In this document: piece after piece, positions 1-7,681 of the stretch
How positions within the stretch are numbered: position 1 is the stretch's first letter
Layout: each line of letters starts with the position of its first letter
From: an uncultured Asticcacaulis sp.
Lineage (GTDB): Bacteria; Pseudomonadota; Alphaproteobacteria; Caulobacterales; Caulobacteraceae
DNA: 27,960 nt
Direction: 5' to 3'
NCBI GenBank assembly: GCA_946482045.1
Contig: CAMLPZ010000019.1
Span: 1-27,960, forward strand
The notes under the pieces: model-generated
Databases searched by the model: none
Seen by the model: only the letters and a program-made list of their open reading frames with translations
Told to the model about the DNA's origin: nothing
Program-made: the position numbers and the translations under genes

Positions 1-446
1 GCCGTGCCGAAATACTTTGAATAGGTCTTCATCATGCCGGCAAAATCCATCTTGCCGCCAAGCGCCGGATCGCCGACCAGATAGACCTTCATGTTGACGA
101 CATCGCCAAAACCGAGCCCTTCGGCCTTCAGCGCCTCGTCGATCTTCTTCAGCACTGATTCGGTCTGGGCTTCAGTATTGCCGTACTGGTCTGTGGTGCC
201 GTTAATTGGCGACGGCACCATGCCCGACACATAGACGGTGGAATAGCCCGGCGGCACGGTGACGGCCTGCGCGATCGGGAAAGTGCCATTATAGGTGCGC
301 GTGATGTCGGCCGCAGGCGGCGCATCGACGGTCAGGCGCACGTCGCCATCACCTGTGCCATCGTAAAGAATACAGCCTGACAAAGGCAGGCTGAAAACGG
401 CAGCCATCCCCACCACCTTGGTCAGTTTCATCAGGGTACGGGACAT
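1..446 (-). CDS. RidA/YjgF-family lipoprotein, partial (3' end outside window)
   Basis: About 148 residues are visible and the C-terminus lies beyond base 1. The start at 446 gives MSRTLMKLTKVV, then a hydrophobic stretch ending in the lipobox LSGC, so the product is probably exported and lipidated. After a variable segment come RidA-family features: a YVSGMVPSP strand, a QTESVLKKIDEALKAEG helix, and a VVNMKVYLVG strand. RidA proteins hydrolyse reactive enamines and imines to ketones plus ammonia and are usually cytosolic, so the export signal is unusual. The gene starts 9 nt after the stop of the flavin amine oxidase gene, which suggests one transcript; an amine oxidase produces imines, which fits. 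The catalytic arginine region of the family is not in the window, so activity cannot be judged. Confidence 0.82.
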   Translation of the reverse strand, partial: MSRTLMKLTKVVGMAAVFSLPLSGCILYDGTGDGDVRLTVDAPPAADITRTYNGTFPIAQAVTVPPGYSTVYVSGMVPSPINGTTDQYGNTEAQTESVLKKIDEALKAEGLGFGDVVNMKVYLVGDPALGGKMDFAGMMKTYSKYFGT

Positions 447-455
447 GGAAGCTCC

Positions 456-2009
456 TTAGGCTTTGAGGGATTTGTGCCGTTCGGCAATCAGGTTGACAAC
501 GCGGTGGGCGGAACAGAAGGCGCCCTGCTGCCAGGACGAGACGTAGCTCATATGGTCACCGGCAAAATAGACCGGACCATCGGGCTGAGACAACAGCGTA
601 TAGGCGGCGGGATCGCCATCGGACAGGAAGCCCGCCAGCCCTTGCGAATAGGGAATGCTGGCCCAGTTGACGATGGTCGGCGACTTCATCAGGCCCGACT
701 GGCCGGGATGCAGGCGCTCGATCGTGTCGCGCGCATAGGCGATCTGTTCAGGCATGGTCCGCGCGGCCATATTGCCGTTGAACGCATAGCCGGCGATGAT
801 GACGCCTTCGGGAGTGTGGAAGCGGTTGGACGGATACCAGGTCGCGAAGGTATCGCGGTCGGTGAAACTCAGACCGCCATAGATGTGGTCGTTGGTTTCC
901 CAGAACCTCGGGCTCTGGAAGGCGATCTTGTAGCCGCCGACATAGGTCCCCTTGTTCTTCTCGATCGCAGCCTTGACGGGTTTCGAGAAGTCGTTGGCGA
1001 TTACCGCCAGCGCCGGCAAAGGGATCGTGCAGATGCAGTAGTCGGCCGACAGGACTTCGGCGCGCGCGGTGACATTGTCGTAATAGAAGATGTCGACGCC
1101 ATCTTTTGTGCGGCGGATGCGTTTCACCTCGCATCCCTTGCGGATGACATTGCCAAGCCGCTGCTCGAACGCCAGCGGTATGCGGTCCATGCCGCCAACC
1201 GGCTGCTGCATGGTCGCCTGGAAGTCGGCGGCGTCGGCAAAGGTCGCGACCGCCTGAACGAAAGGGTCGCCCACCACCGACAGCGGCAGCGGCGTGCGGA
1301 ACTTGGGCGCTTGCGTGCCCGCAGCCGGATCCTGGTCGTAGCCGGCATTATCACTGCCGCCATAGGTCAGCTTTTCGGTCAGACGCCCCCATTGCGACAG
1401 CCCGGCCATCAGCTTGTCCCTGTCATCCTTGCTGAAGGCGTCATCGAGCGCGCCCTTGTTCGTCACCTTGGCCAGCAGTTCGGCCATATGGCCGCGGTAG
1501 TCGAAGATCGCCTGGCGCATCTCGACAGGGTTGCCGTCGTTCAGGCGGTCCGCCTGGATACGGGCGCGGCCAGACCAGTTGACCTCGGTCTCCATATCGA
1601 CGCCGAATTCGCGGCAATATCCCAAGGTGGCCTGATGATGCGCCGGGATGCGTGCCGGCCCAGCGTTGAAATAATGGCCGTCATCGAAGCCACAGACCTG
1701 CTGGGTGCCGTCGATATAATCGATCCGCGTACCCTTGCGCACCGTCCAGTTGCGGCCGCCGACACGGTCGCGCGCCTCAAGGATGGTGCAGTGGTAACCG
1801 GCCTTGCCGAGTTCGTAGGCCGCCGCCAGACCGGCGGGGCCGGCGCCGAGAATGGCGACCTTGACGCCCTTGCCGGACCCGGGCGCAAGGGCGGGCATCC
1901 CGGCCCAGGCCTCCGCTCCGGTAAGGCCCAGCGCGTGCAGCGCCGCATAGCCGCCGGCAAAGCCCGCCACTGCGGTGAAACGTGTAAGGATGTCCCGGCG
2001 CGTCGTCAT
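456..2009 (-). CDS. Flavin monoamine oxidase family protein with twin-arginine-like leader
   Basis: The protein has 517 residues. An N-terminal RRDILTRF motif (RR at 4-5) followed by a hydrophobic segment looks like a Tat signal, implying folding with FAD and export to the periplasm. The FAD-binding motif VAILGAGPAGLAAAYELG is at about 51-68, with E78 as the expected ribose ligand and GGRNW at 84-88. The C-terminal FAD motif VYFAGDHMSYVSSWQQGA is also present. The family oxidises amines or L-amino acids to imines with release of peroxide; the substrate cannot be told from sequence. The ATG at 2009 is the natural start because it places the RR motif at the N-terminus. The RidA-like gene follows 9 nt downstream and may process the imine product. 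Confidence 0.88.
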   Translation of the reverse strand: MTTRRDILTRFTAVAGFAGGYAALHALGLTGAEAWAGMPALAPGSGKGVKVAILGAGPAGLAAAYELGKAGYHCTILEARDRVGGRNWTVRKGTRIDYIDGTQQVCGFDDGHYFNAGPARIPAHHQATLGYCREFGVDMETEVNWSGRARIQADRLNDGNPVEMRQAIFDYRGHMAELLAKVTNKGALDDAFSKDDRDKLMAGLSQWGRLTEKLTYGGSDNAGYDQDPAAGTQAPKFRTPLPLSVVGDPFVQAVATFADAADFQATMQQPVGGMDRIPLAFEQRLGNVIRKGCEVKRIRRTKDGVDIFYYDNVTARAEVLSADYCICTIPLPALAVIANDFSKPVKAAIEKNKGTYVGGYKIAFQSPRFWETNDHIYGGLSFTDRDTFATWYPSNRFHTPEGVIIAGYAFNGNMAARTMPEQIAYARDTIERLHPGQSGLMKSPTIVNWASIPYSQGLAGFLSDGDPAAYTLLSQPDGPVYFAGDHMSYVSSWQQGAFCSAHRVVNLIAERHKSLKA

Positions 2010-2107
2010 GGTTCAAGGCCCCCGAAGCCCGAAAGTTGCGAATGTTACCGGACGCTAACCATGTTTTTTGAAATTGGCCAGCCCAGTCTCAGCCGAAACT
2101 ATTCATA

Positions 2108-2130
2108 ATGCTGACACGTTGCGTCAGCAT
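2108..2130. terminator. Hairpin between lipoprotein gene and amine oxidase gene
   Basis: The 8-bp inverted repeat ATGCTGAC/GTCAGCAT with a 7-nt loop lies just past the stop of the minus-strand lipoprotein gene. No clear T run follows in that direction, so it is a weak terminator candidate or a protein-binding palindrome upstream of the amine oxidase gene. Confidence 0.35.
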
Positions 2131-2141
2131 CACGCCTGACC

Positions 2142-2903
2142 TTAGTTTTTCGGAGCCGGACATCCTTGCCAATGCTTCATCAGGAGCGCGCGCCAGGCGT
2201 CCGCGCCTCCGTCATCGACCGCATCGAGCACGAGGTGATAGTCGGTATAGCCGGGATGATTCGGCTGGGCCCACTTGGCTTCCAGCACATGTCCGTCCTT
2301 TGCGTCGAGCCACAACGGCCCCGACACCGCGCCGGTGACATCGAAGCGATAGGCCGCCCTGCCCTTCCAGGTCGTCTCTTCGGCAAACCGCGCCTCGGCC
2401 GGTCCCCTCCAACGCAGGAAGGTTTCAACGCCCTCCTCGGGCCACACCAAGGCGACGCCGAACGCAAAGCCGGCTTTGTAATTCTGACGCGCCGGCAGAA
2501 GCGCGGTAAGATCAGCCAGATCGAAGTCATAGAGTATCCAGGGGCCAGGCGCGATGGGCAGGTCCTCTTTGTGGTCACCCAACTCGACGAGCAGATGATC
2601 GCCGGTCCGCGTCAAAGTCCCAAAAGCATCCTGCCCGCCCTGGCGATTGAGCTTGCCCGCCACCAGCCGGGTTGGCTGCCGGGCTTTCAGGTCGAGATCG
2701 GCGGTGACCAGAGCCGAAGTCGTGCACGGATCAACGGCTTTATTCACCGCCACATGAGCCGCGGTGGCGCGATAGACGTGGACGTTTTCGGGCATCGAGC
2801 CATCGCTGTTGCTACGGCTATAGCTCAATATGCGGCCGACCGGCGGCTGATGGGCGCATCCCGCCACCATCGTCGCCGCCAACAGGATTGCCGCCCACCT
2901 CAT
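2142..2903 (-). CDS. Putative lipoprotein of unknown function
   Basis: The protein has 253 residues. The N-terminus MRWAAILLAATMVAGC carries a lipobox (VAGC), so it is probably an outer- or inner-membrane lipoprotein. The rest has beta-rich, soluble character with no motif I recognise. Cysteines at about 59 and near the C-terminus (HWQGCPAPKN) could form a disulfide. Its ATG overlaps the TGA of the upstream metH-like gene by 4 nt (2900-2903), so it is translationally coupled to a methionine-cycle operon. It occupies the position where the second half of a split MetH could be expected. The function is unknown and I assign none. Confidence 0.75.
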   Translation of the reverse strand: MRWAAILLAATMVAGCAHQPPVGRILSYSRSNSDGSMPENVHVYRATAAHVAVNKAVDPCTTSALVTADLDLKARQPTRLVAGKLNRQGGQDAFGTLTRTGDHLLVELGDHKEDLPIAPGPWILYDFDLADLTALLPARQNYKAGFAFGVALVWPEEGVETFLRWRGPAEARFAEETTWKGRAAYRFDVTGAVSGPLWLDAKDGHVLEAKWAQPNHPGYTDYHLVLDAVDDGGADAWRALLMKHWQGCPAPKN

Positions 2904-3964
2904 GCCAGTTCGAAGGGCTCAAGGCCCGCCAGACGCAGGGCTTTTGGACGATCCGGGATCTGACGCGGGGTTACGCCGCGCACCTCATCGGCCACATGCT
3001 TGATGTGGTCGGGCGTAGTGCCGCAGCAGCCACCCAGGATATTGACGATGCCGTCCTTGGCCCATTCGTGGAGTTCGTGGGCGGTTTCATGCGGCTGTTC
3101 GTCATACTGGCCCATGGCATTTGGCAGGCCAGCATTGGGATAGGCCGCCACCAGGCAGTCAGCGACGCGCGACAGTTCCGCGATATGCGGACGCATAAGG
3201 TCGGCGCCGAGCGCACAATTGAAGCCGACAGCGAATGGCCGGGCGTGCTTGACCGAGTTCCAGAAAGCCTCGGCGGTCTGTCCGCTCAACGTCCGGCCCG
3301 AACGGTCGGTGATGGTGCCAGAAATCCAGACCGGCAGCTTTTCCAGACCTTCGTCTTCCAGGTCCATGATCGCCTTGATCGCCGCCTTGCAGTTCAGCGT
3401 GTCGGTGATGGTCTCGATCAGGTAGAGATCGACGCCGCCTTCGTTGAGCGCCTGAATCTGCTCGCGATAGGCCTGATAGACCTGGTCGAACGTGACAAGG
3501 CGCGCGCCGGGATCATTCACGTCCGACGACATGGAGAGCATCTTGTTGAGCGGCCCGATGGAACCGGCGACAAAGCGCGGTTTTTCGGGCTCCTTTGCCG
3601 TCCATTCGTCGGCGACCTTGCGAGCGATTTTGGCGCCTTCCAGGTTGATGTCGATGACCGCCTTAAGGTCGAGATGATAGTCGTCCTGGGCGATCGTCGT
3701 CGCCGAGAAGGTGTTGGTTTCGGAAATGTCGGCGCCAGCGGCAAAGTACTGATGATGCAGGTCGGCGATGATGTCCGGCCGCGTCAGGCACAGGATGTCG
3801 TTATTGCCCTTGAGCTGGCCGTTGTGGTGCTTGAAGCGCTCGGCGCGGAAGTCCTCTTCGTCCAGCCCGCGGCGCTGGATCATCACGCCCCACGAACCAT
3901 CGAGCATCAGGATGCGCTCTTTCGCTGCGGCCTTCAGGGCTTCAATGCGGTCTGCACGGGTCAT
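2900..3964 (-). CDS. metH: Homocysteine S-methyltransferase domain protein (N-terminal half of split MetH)
   Basis: The 354 residues match only the first module of cobalamin-dependent methionine synthase, a TIM barrel that binds homocysteine through zinc. Visible landmarks are LDGSWGVMIQRRGL at 21-34, ETNTFSATT at 82-90, and the zinc cysteines C250 (GFNCALGAD) and C313-C314 (GGCCGTTPDH). The folate, cobalamin and reactivation modules are missing, and the stop is followed at once by an unrelated lipoprotein gene. Split MetH is known in alphaproteobacteria, so a partner protein elsewhere in the genome is expected. An AAGGA ribosome binding site lies 6 nt upstream of the ATG. The gene belongs to the metF operon, separated from it by the beta-lactamase gene and a palindromic repeat. 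An alternative is a stand-alone homocysteine methyltransferase, but the sequence style is that of MetH. Confidence 0.88.
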   Translation of the reverse strand: MTRADRIEALKAAAKERILMLDGSWGVMIQRRGLDEEDFRAERFKHHNGQLKGNNDILCLTRPDIIADLHHQYFAAGADISETNTFSATTIAQDDYHLDLKAVIDINLEGAKIARKVADEWTAKEPEKPRFVAGSIGPLNKMLSMSSDVNDPGARLVTFDQVYQAYREQIQALNEGGVDLYLIETITDTLNCKAAIKAIMDLEDEGLEKLPVWISGTITDRSGRTLSGQTAEAFWNSVKHARPFAVGFNCALGADLMRPHIAELSRVADCLVAAYPNAGLPNAMGQYDEQPHETAHELHEWAKDGIVNILGGCCGTTPDHIKHVADEVRGVTPRQIPDRPKALRLAGLEPFELA

Positions 3965-3979
3965 GTTACATCCTTCTGT

Positions 3980-4090
3980 AGCCCCTCACCCTGGCCCTTT
4001 CCCCGCACGCGGGGAGAAGGAGAGGAAAGAGGATATCGCTCTAAAAACCCCCTCTCCCCGTTTACGGGGAGAGGGTTAGGGTGAGGGGCT
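3980..4090. repeat. Composite palindromic (REP-like) element
   Basis: The outer arms AGCCCCTCACCCT (3980-3992) and AGGGTGAGGGGCT (4078-4090) are exact inverted repeats. Inside are two hairpins: CCCCGC/GCGGGG at 4001-4014, and a perfect 11-bp stem CCCTCTCCCCG with loop TTTA at 4050-4075. It lies inside the methionine operon between the beta-lactamase and metH genes. The core CCCCGTTTACGGGG recurs at about 14083 and, slightly altered, near 20340, so this is a dispersed family rather than a gene-specific site. It could attenuate or process the operon mRNA. Confidence 0.8.
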
Positions 4091-4100
4091 TACCCTCGAA

Positions 4101-4961
4101 TTACTTGTGTGCCTGTTGACGCTTAAGTTCCGCTTCAAAGGCTTTTTCCTGGGCAGCCACCAGTTTCGGCAAGGCTTCGCGATCCACAAAGGCATCCGCC
4201 TTGCCTGCCTTCTGCGCCACCCGCTTCTTCACCATATCGATCTGAAAGGGGTGGTTGGTCAGCGGTATATCGGCCTTGAGGCTTTTAAACGTGGCGAAGC
4301 TTTTGCGATAGTCCGCGACTATATCGGGGTGCGCCTTATTACCGACAAGGGCGTTGCCGGCGACCGAAGCGCTGCAATAGAAGACCACGCTATAGACGAT
4401 ATTCTTTTCCGTCACATCGGTCGTCCAGGTCGTGCAGCCCTTGGTATGGCCGGGTGTTAGATGCGCGGTCATGGTAGCGCCGCCGATAGTCACGGTCTCA
4501 AGGTCGCCGATCACCCGATCGACCTTGATCGCCGGAAACTTCGCCGGACCGTTTTCATTGTCCCCATCATGCGCGCCGTTTTCCAGCGCCTTTCGATCAC
4601 CGGGGCTGGCGACGAAGACCGCCCCTGTGTCGGCCTTCAATTTCGCCACGCCGCCGACATGATCGAAGTGGGCGTGAGTTTCGATGATGTATTTGACGTC
4701 ACTTAGTTTGAAGCCCAGAGCGTTGATATTGGCCTCCACGACCTCGGCGCCTTTTTCGGTCGCTCCGTCCAGAAGGATATGACCGGTCGGAGACGCAATC
4801 AGATAGACCCCAATGCCTTCCGTCCCAACGGAATAGACATTTCCAGCGATACGGAACGGCTCGGACGGCGCATCCCATTCCGGGTTGTGGGCTATGGCGC
4901 TGCCCGGCATGGTAATGCCCGGCAGCGCCATCAGCGCCAGAATGATCGACAGGCGTTTCAC
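4101..4961 (-). CDS. bla: Subclass B3 metallo-beta-lactamase
   Basis: The protein has 286 residues including a Sec signal of about 24 residues (cleavage after SAIA is plausible), so it is periplasmic. The zinc ligands are all present: H96, H98 and H172 for the first site, and D100, H101 and H237 for the second (motifs HAHFDH, PGHTKGCTTWT, TNHPF). The GCTTWT segment and the absence of a B1/B2 type zinc cysteine favour subclass B3. It probably hydrolyses beta-lactams, though B3-like hydrolases with other roles exist. The start is GTG at 4961, overlapping the metF TGA by 4 nt, so it is translationally coupled to metF. That places a potential resistance gene under the control of a methionine-cycle operon. 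The nearest relatives I know are Caulobacter enzymes of the CAU type. Confidence 0.86.
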   Translation of the reverse strand: MKRLSIILALMALPGITMPGSAIAHNPEWDAPSEPFRIAGNVYSVGTEGIGVYLIASPTGHILLDGATEKGAEVVEANINALGFKLSDVKYIIETHAHFDHVGGVAKLKADTGAVFVASPGDRKALENGAHDGDNENGPAKFPAIKVDRVIGDLETVTIGGATMTAHLTPGHTKGCTTWTTDVTEKNIVYSVVFYCSASVAGNALVGNKAHPDIVADYRKSFATFKSLKADIPLTNHPFQIDMVKKRVAQKAGKADAFVDREALPKLVAAQEKAFEAELKRQQAHK

Positions 4962-5875
4962 AGTGCGGCTTCCTTGACACCCAGAATGCGGCAGATGGCA
5001 TAGACCAGGTCAGCGCGGTTAAGTGTATAGAAATGGAAATCGCGCACCCCTTCCCGCTCCAGTTCCAGACAGAGTTCGACCGCCACGGCTGAGGCCAGCA
5101 GCTTGCGCGTTTCTGCATCGTCGTCCAGGCCTTCGAACAGCCCTTCCAGCCAGGCGGGAATGTTGGCTTCACACGCTGCCGCCATGCGGCGCAGGCCCTT
5201 GAAATTGGTTACCGGCATGATACCCGGCGTCAGGTCGATCTTAATGCCGGCATCGGCAACGGCATCGCGGTAGCGAAGGTAGGTTTCGGCCTCGAAGAAG
5301 AACTGGCTGATGCCACGCGTCGCCCCGGCGTCGACCTTCTGGCGCAGGACATCGAGATCGAAGGCCAGGCTCGGCGACTGCGGGTGCTTTTCCGGATAGA
5401 CGCCAACGCTGACTTCGAAATCACCTATGCGCCGGATAGCAGCGGTCAGTTCCGTCGCGTTCTGATAACCGTCGACGCGCGGCGTATAGTCGCCAAAGCC
5501 CGTCGGCGGATCGCCGCGCAGGGCCACGATATGGCGCACCCCAGCATCCCAATAGGCCTGGATGACCTCATCGACCTCGGCGCGCGAGGCATCGACACAG
5601 GTCAGGTGCGCCGCCGGGCGCAAGGCCGTCTCATCCAGCATCCGCTTGACGGTGCGGTGGGTGCGCTCACGCGTCGAGCCTCCCGCGCCGTAGGTCACCG
5701 ATACGAAGGTCGGATTGAGCGGCGCCAGGCGTGCGATCGACGTCCACAGGGTCTGCTCCATCTCTTCGGTCTTGGGCGGGAAGAATTCGAACGAGGCGCG
5801 CGCGCGGCCGCCTTCGGACAACGAACGGGCGATGGGCGCCAGATGGAGAGAATCGCGGTTCAGAACGGGGCTCAT
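4958..5875 (-). CDS. metF: 5,10-methylenetetrahydrofolate reductase
   Basis: The protein has 305 residues, the usual length for bacterial MetF. This FAD enzyme reduces methylene-THF to methyl-THF, the methyl donor for methionine synthase. Motifs seen are FEFFPPKT with catalytic E30, SVTYGAGGSTRERT at 58-71, ALRGDPP with D121 near FAD, YPEKHP, and SQFFFE. It begins 10 nt after the stop of the ArsR-methyltransferase gene and its TGA overlaps the GTG of the beta-lactamase gene. It shares an operon with a MetH module, consistent with methyl-cycle function and probable control by the upstream regulator. Confidence 0.96.
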   Translation of the reverse strand: MSPVLNRDSLHLAPIARSLSEGGRARASFEFFPPKTEEMEQTLWTSIARLAPLNPTFVSVTYGAGGSTRERTHRTVKRMLDETALRPAAHLTCVDASRAEVDEVIQAYWDAGVRHIVALRGDPPTGFGDYTPRVDGYQNATELTAAIRRIGDFEVSVGVYPEKHPQSPSLAFDLDVLRQKVDAGATRGISQFFFEAETYLRYRDAVADAGIKIDLTPGIMPVTNFKGLRRMAAACEANIPAWLEGLFEGLDDDAETRKLLASAVAVELCLELEREGVRDFHFYTLNRADLVYAICRILGVKEAAL

Positions 5876-5885
5876 TACAAAAATC

Positions 5886-6839
5886 TCAGTGCTTTCTGGC
5901 CAGCCAGATTTTAACGGTCAGGCCGCCGGCTTTCTGTGGCGGCAGGTCAAGTATGGTGCTGGGCGTAAGCCCGGCGGTGCGGAACCATTCCGCCATGTCT
6001 TCATCCAGCATACCAAGGCGGCGATGCTGGTACTGCTCGCGCATGATTTCCAGGTCGTGGTGGGCAAAGTCTGCGATCAGCAAACGCCCGCCAGAGGCCA
6101 GTAAACGGCCCGCTTCGGTGATGGCGCGCCCGGGATCGCTGAGAAAGTGCAGGACCTGATGAATGACGATCAGATCCGCGGTTCCACCATTCAGGCGCGT
6201 GTCGTAAATATCGCCGTGGCGGAAATCGGCGTGGGTCAGGCCGGCGCTGAAGGCCTTGGCGCGGGCGATGTTGAGCATGTGCTGTGATTGGTCGACGCCG
6301 ATGGCGGTTTCCGCGCGCCCGCCCAGCAGTTCCAGCATCCGGCCAGAGCCGGTGCCAAGGTCGATGAGGTGGCGGAACGGCTGGTCGCCCAGCACCTTCA
6401 GAACGGCCGCCTCGACATCGGTCTCGGAAACATAGTGGCTGCGGATTTCGTCCCATTTGGGCGCGATGGTTTCAAAATACCCCTCGGCGGACTGGCGGCG
6501 CGTAACACGGATGGCTTCGAGTTGCTGCAGGTCTTCCGGATAGGCGTCGCCGGACAGCCGCAGGATGGCTTCGAGCAACGGCCGCATGGACGGCGCGTGC
6601 GACAGCCGATAGAAGACCCAGGCGCCGTCCGGGAAGCGCTCGATCAAGCCGGCCTCGGTCATCAGCTTGAGATGGCGCGACACGCGCGGCTGGCTCTGGT
6701 CGAGGATGGAAACCAGTTCCATTACCGACAGCTCTTCGCGCGCCAGCAGCCGCAAAAGGCGCAGGCGGGTTGGCTCACCCGCGGCGCGCAGGGCGTCAAG
6801 GAGCGAGTCGAACTGATACTGGCTGGATTGCTTTTCCAT
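5886..6839 (-). CDS. ArsR-family regulator fused to SAM-dependent methyltransferase
   Basis: From the ATG at 6839 the protein has 317 residues. Residues about 10-85 form an ArsR-type winged helix (GEPTRLRLLRLL, QPRVSRHLKLM). Residues about 120-300 form a class I methyltransferase fold with motif I LIDLGTGSGRMLELL and an acidic ribose-binding GVDQS. A longer reading from 6947 would run through the palindrome at 6843-6868 and is less credible. Regulators of this architecture head metF/metH operons in alphaproteobacteria. They are thought to sense SAM or S-adenosylhomocysteine, comparable to SahR; the ligand here is inference. Almost no leader separates the operator-like palindrome from the start codon, so autoregulation and a very short 5' UTR are likely. 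Confidence 0.88.
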   Translation of the reverse strand: MEKQSSQYQFDSLLDALRAAGEPTRLRLLRLLAREELSVMELVSILDQSQPRVSRHLKLMTEAGLIERFPDGAWVFYRLSHAPSMRPLLEAILRLSGDAYPEDLQQLEAIRVTRRQSAEGYFETIAPKWDEIRSHYVSETDVEAAVLKVLGDQPFRHLIDLGTGSGRMLELLGGRAETAIGVDQSQHMLNIARAKAFSAGLTHADFRHGDIYDTRLNGGTADLIVIHQVLHFLSDPGRAITEAGRLLASGGRLLIADFAHHDLEIMREQYQHRRLGMLDEDMAEWFRTAGLTPSTILDLPPQKAGGLTVKIWLARKH

Positions 6840-6842
6840 ATA

Positions 6843-6868
6843 ACCATATAAAGATATCTTTATATGGT
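6843..6868. promoter_or_regulatory. Perfect 26-bp palindrome, probable ArsR-type operator
   Basis: The half-site ACCATATAAAGAT is followed directly by its exact reverse complement. It ends 3 nt before the start codon of the ArsR-methyltransferase gene and lies between that gene and the divergent DUF983 gene. Position, symmetry and AT richness fit an autoregulatory operator for the methionine operon. Binding by the fused regulator is inferred. Confidence 0.75.
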
Positions 6869-6956
6869 ATGCAAGACTTTTTGCTGCGGCAGCGGGACGC
6901 ATGGAAATTGACGCGCGATGGACTATATTGCACATATGTCCAAACAAGGAAATATG

Positions 6957-7322
6957 ATGGCACGCGATGGCGTAACACTCGGCACGGCCTTACTGCGGGG
7001 CCTGCAACGCAAATGCCCATGCTGTGGCCAGGGTAAGGCGTTTCGCGGCTACCTGAAGGTCGTGGAAGAGTGTGCGAACTGCCGCACGCCGCTCGGCATC
7101 TATCCCTGTGATGATGGCCCGGCCTACCTGACCATGCTGCTGATCGGACACGTGGTCATCGGCCCCGCCTTCATGTTCCACATTTTCTATACCTATCCGG
7201 TCCAGATCATCGTGCCGTCGATGCTGGTGGCGATGCTGGCCCTGACGCTGGCGGTTCTGCCAGTGGTTAAGGGCTTCTACCTGAACCTGATGTGGTATCT
7301 GGGCCTGAAGCGCGCGCGATAA
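6957..7322 (+). CDS. DUF983 family membrane protein with zinc-ribbon-like motif
   Basis: About 121 residues from the ATG at 6957, chosen because AAGGA at 6946-6950 is well spaced from it; in-frame ATGs at 6918, 6936 and 6954 are alternatives. CPCCGQGKAF and, 20 residues on, CANC form a four-cysteine ribbon. It is followed by the DDGPAY signature typical of DUF983 and two hydrophobic helices. The family is widespread in alphaproteobacteria, small, membrane-bound and without assigned function. It is transcribed divergently from the methionine regulator and shares about 115 bp of upstream sequence with it. Confidence 0.85.
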   Translation: MARDGVTLGTALLRGLQRKCPCCGQGKAFRGYLKVVEECANCRTPLGIYPCDDGPAYLTMLLIGHVVIGPAFMFHIFYTYPVQIIVPSMLVAMLALTLAVLPVVKGFYLNLMWYLGLKRAR

Positions 7323-7394
7323 CGGCGTCCGGGCGTCTTGACAGACTCAAGGGACTGACGTGACATCGGCGCCTCTTTAACGAGGAGGCCGATC

Positions 7395-7577
7395 ATGGCA
7401 CACAGGTTTGAAATTCGTAAGAACAAGGCAGGCGAGTTTGTCGCCTACTTCCTGTATAATAGTGAAGCGATATTCTGGACCGAAGGCTATAGTTCCAAAG
7501 CTTCAGCGAAGAATGCCATTGAGTCGATCAAGAAGAATGGACCCGAAGCGCCCGTTGAGGACAAGACCGACAACTGA
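7395..7577 (+). CDS. DUF1508 (YegP-like) small protein
   Basis: This 60-residue protein contains a single DUF1508 unit: FEIRKNKAGEFVAYFLYNSEAIFWTEGYSS and then SAKNAIESIKKNGPEA. The family usually has one or two copies of this beta-beta-beta-alpha unit and no established biochemical role. A strong ribosome binding site (GAGGAGG) lies just upstream. The C-terminal tail is acidic and probably disordered. It appears monocistronic and is followed by a strong hairpin. Confidence 0.85.
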   Translation: MAHRFEIRKNKAGEFVAYFLYNSEAIFWTEGYSSKASAKNAIESIKKNGPEAPVEDKTDN

Positions 7578-7582
7578 TTAAT

Positions 7583-7620
7583 GGCATAAGGCGTGCCCGA
7601 TACCGGGCACGCCTTATGCC
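7583..7620. terminator. 17-bp stem-loop between convergent small genes
   Basis: The arm GGCATAAGGCGTGCCCG (7583-7599) and its exact complement (7604-7620) are separated by 4 nt. It lies 5 nt past the DUF1508 stop and before the convergent unknown gene. There is no real T run, so it may act as a transcript-end stabiliser rather than a canonical terminator. Confidence 0.6.
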
Positions 7621-7681
7621 ACAAAAGCAAAAGGCGGTTCAGAAACCGCCCCTGCTCTTCACAAGCTGACTTGAATCGAAA

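Noticed and set aside
474..2108. 544-codon open frame on the plus strand opposite the amine oxidase gene
   Set aside because: It mirrors the codon bias of the real gene, is rich in Arg/Gly/Asp without domains, and covers a gene with clear FAD motifs.
3980..4090. CRISPR-like array or rho-independent terminator
   Set aside because: There are no regularly spaced direct repeats and no T run; the structure is nested inverted repeats.
6918..6956. Longer N-terminus for the DUF983 protein
   Set aside because: The upstream ATGs lack a ribosome binding site and add residues not expected before the cysteine ribbon; AAGGA is placed for 6957.
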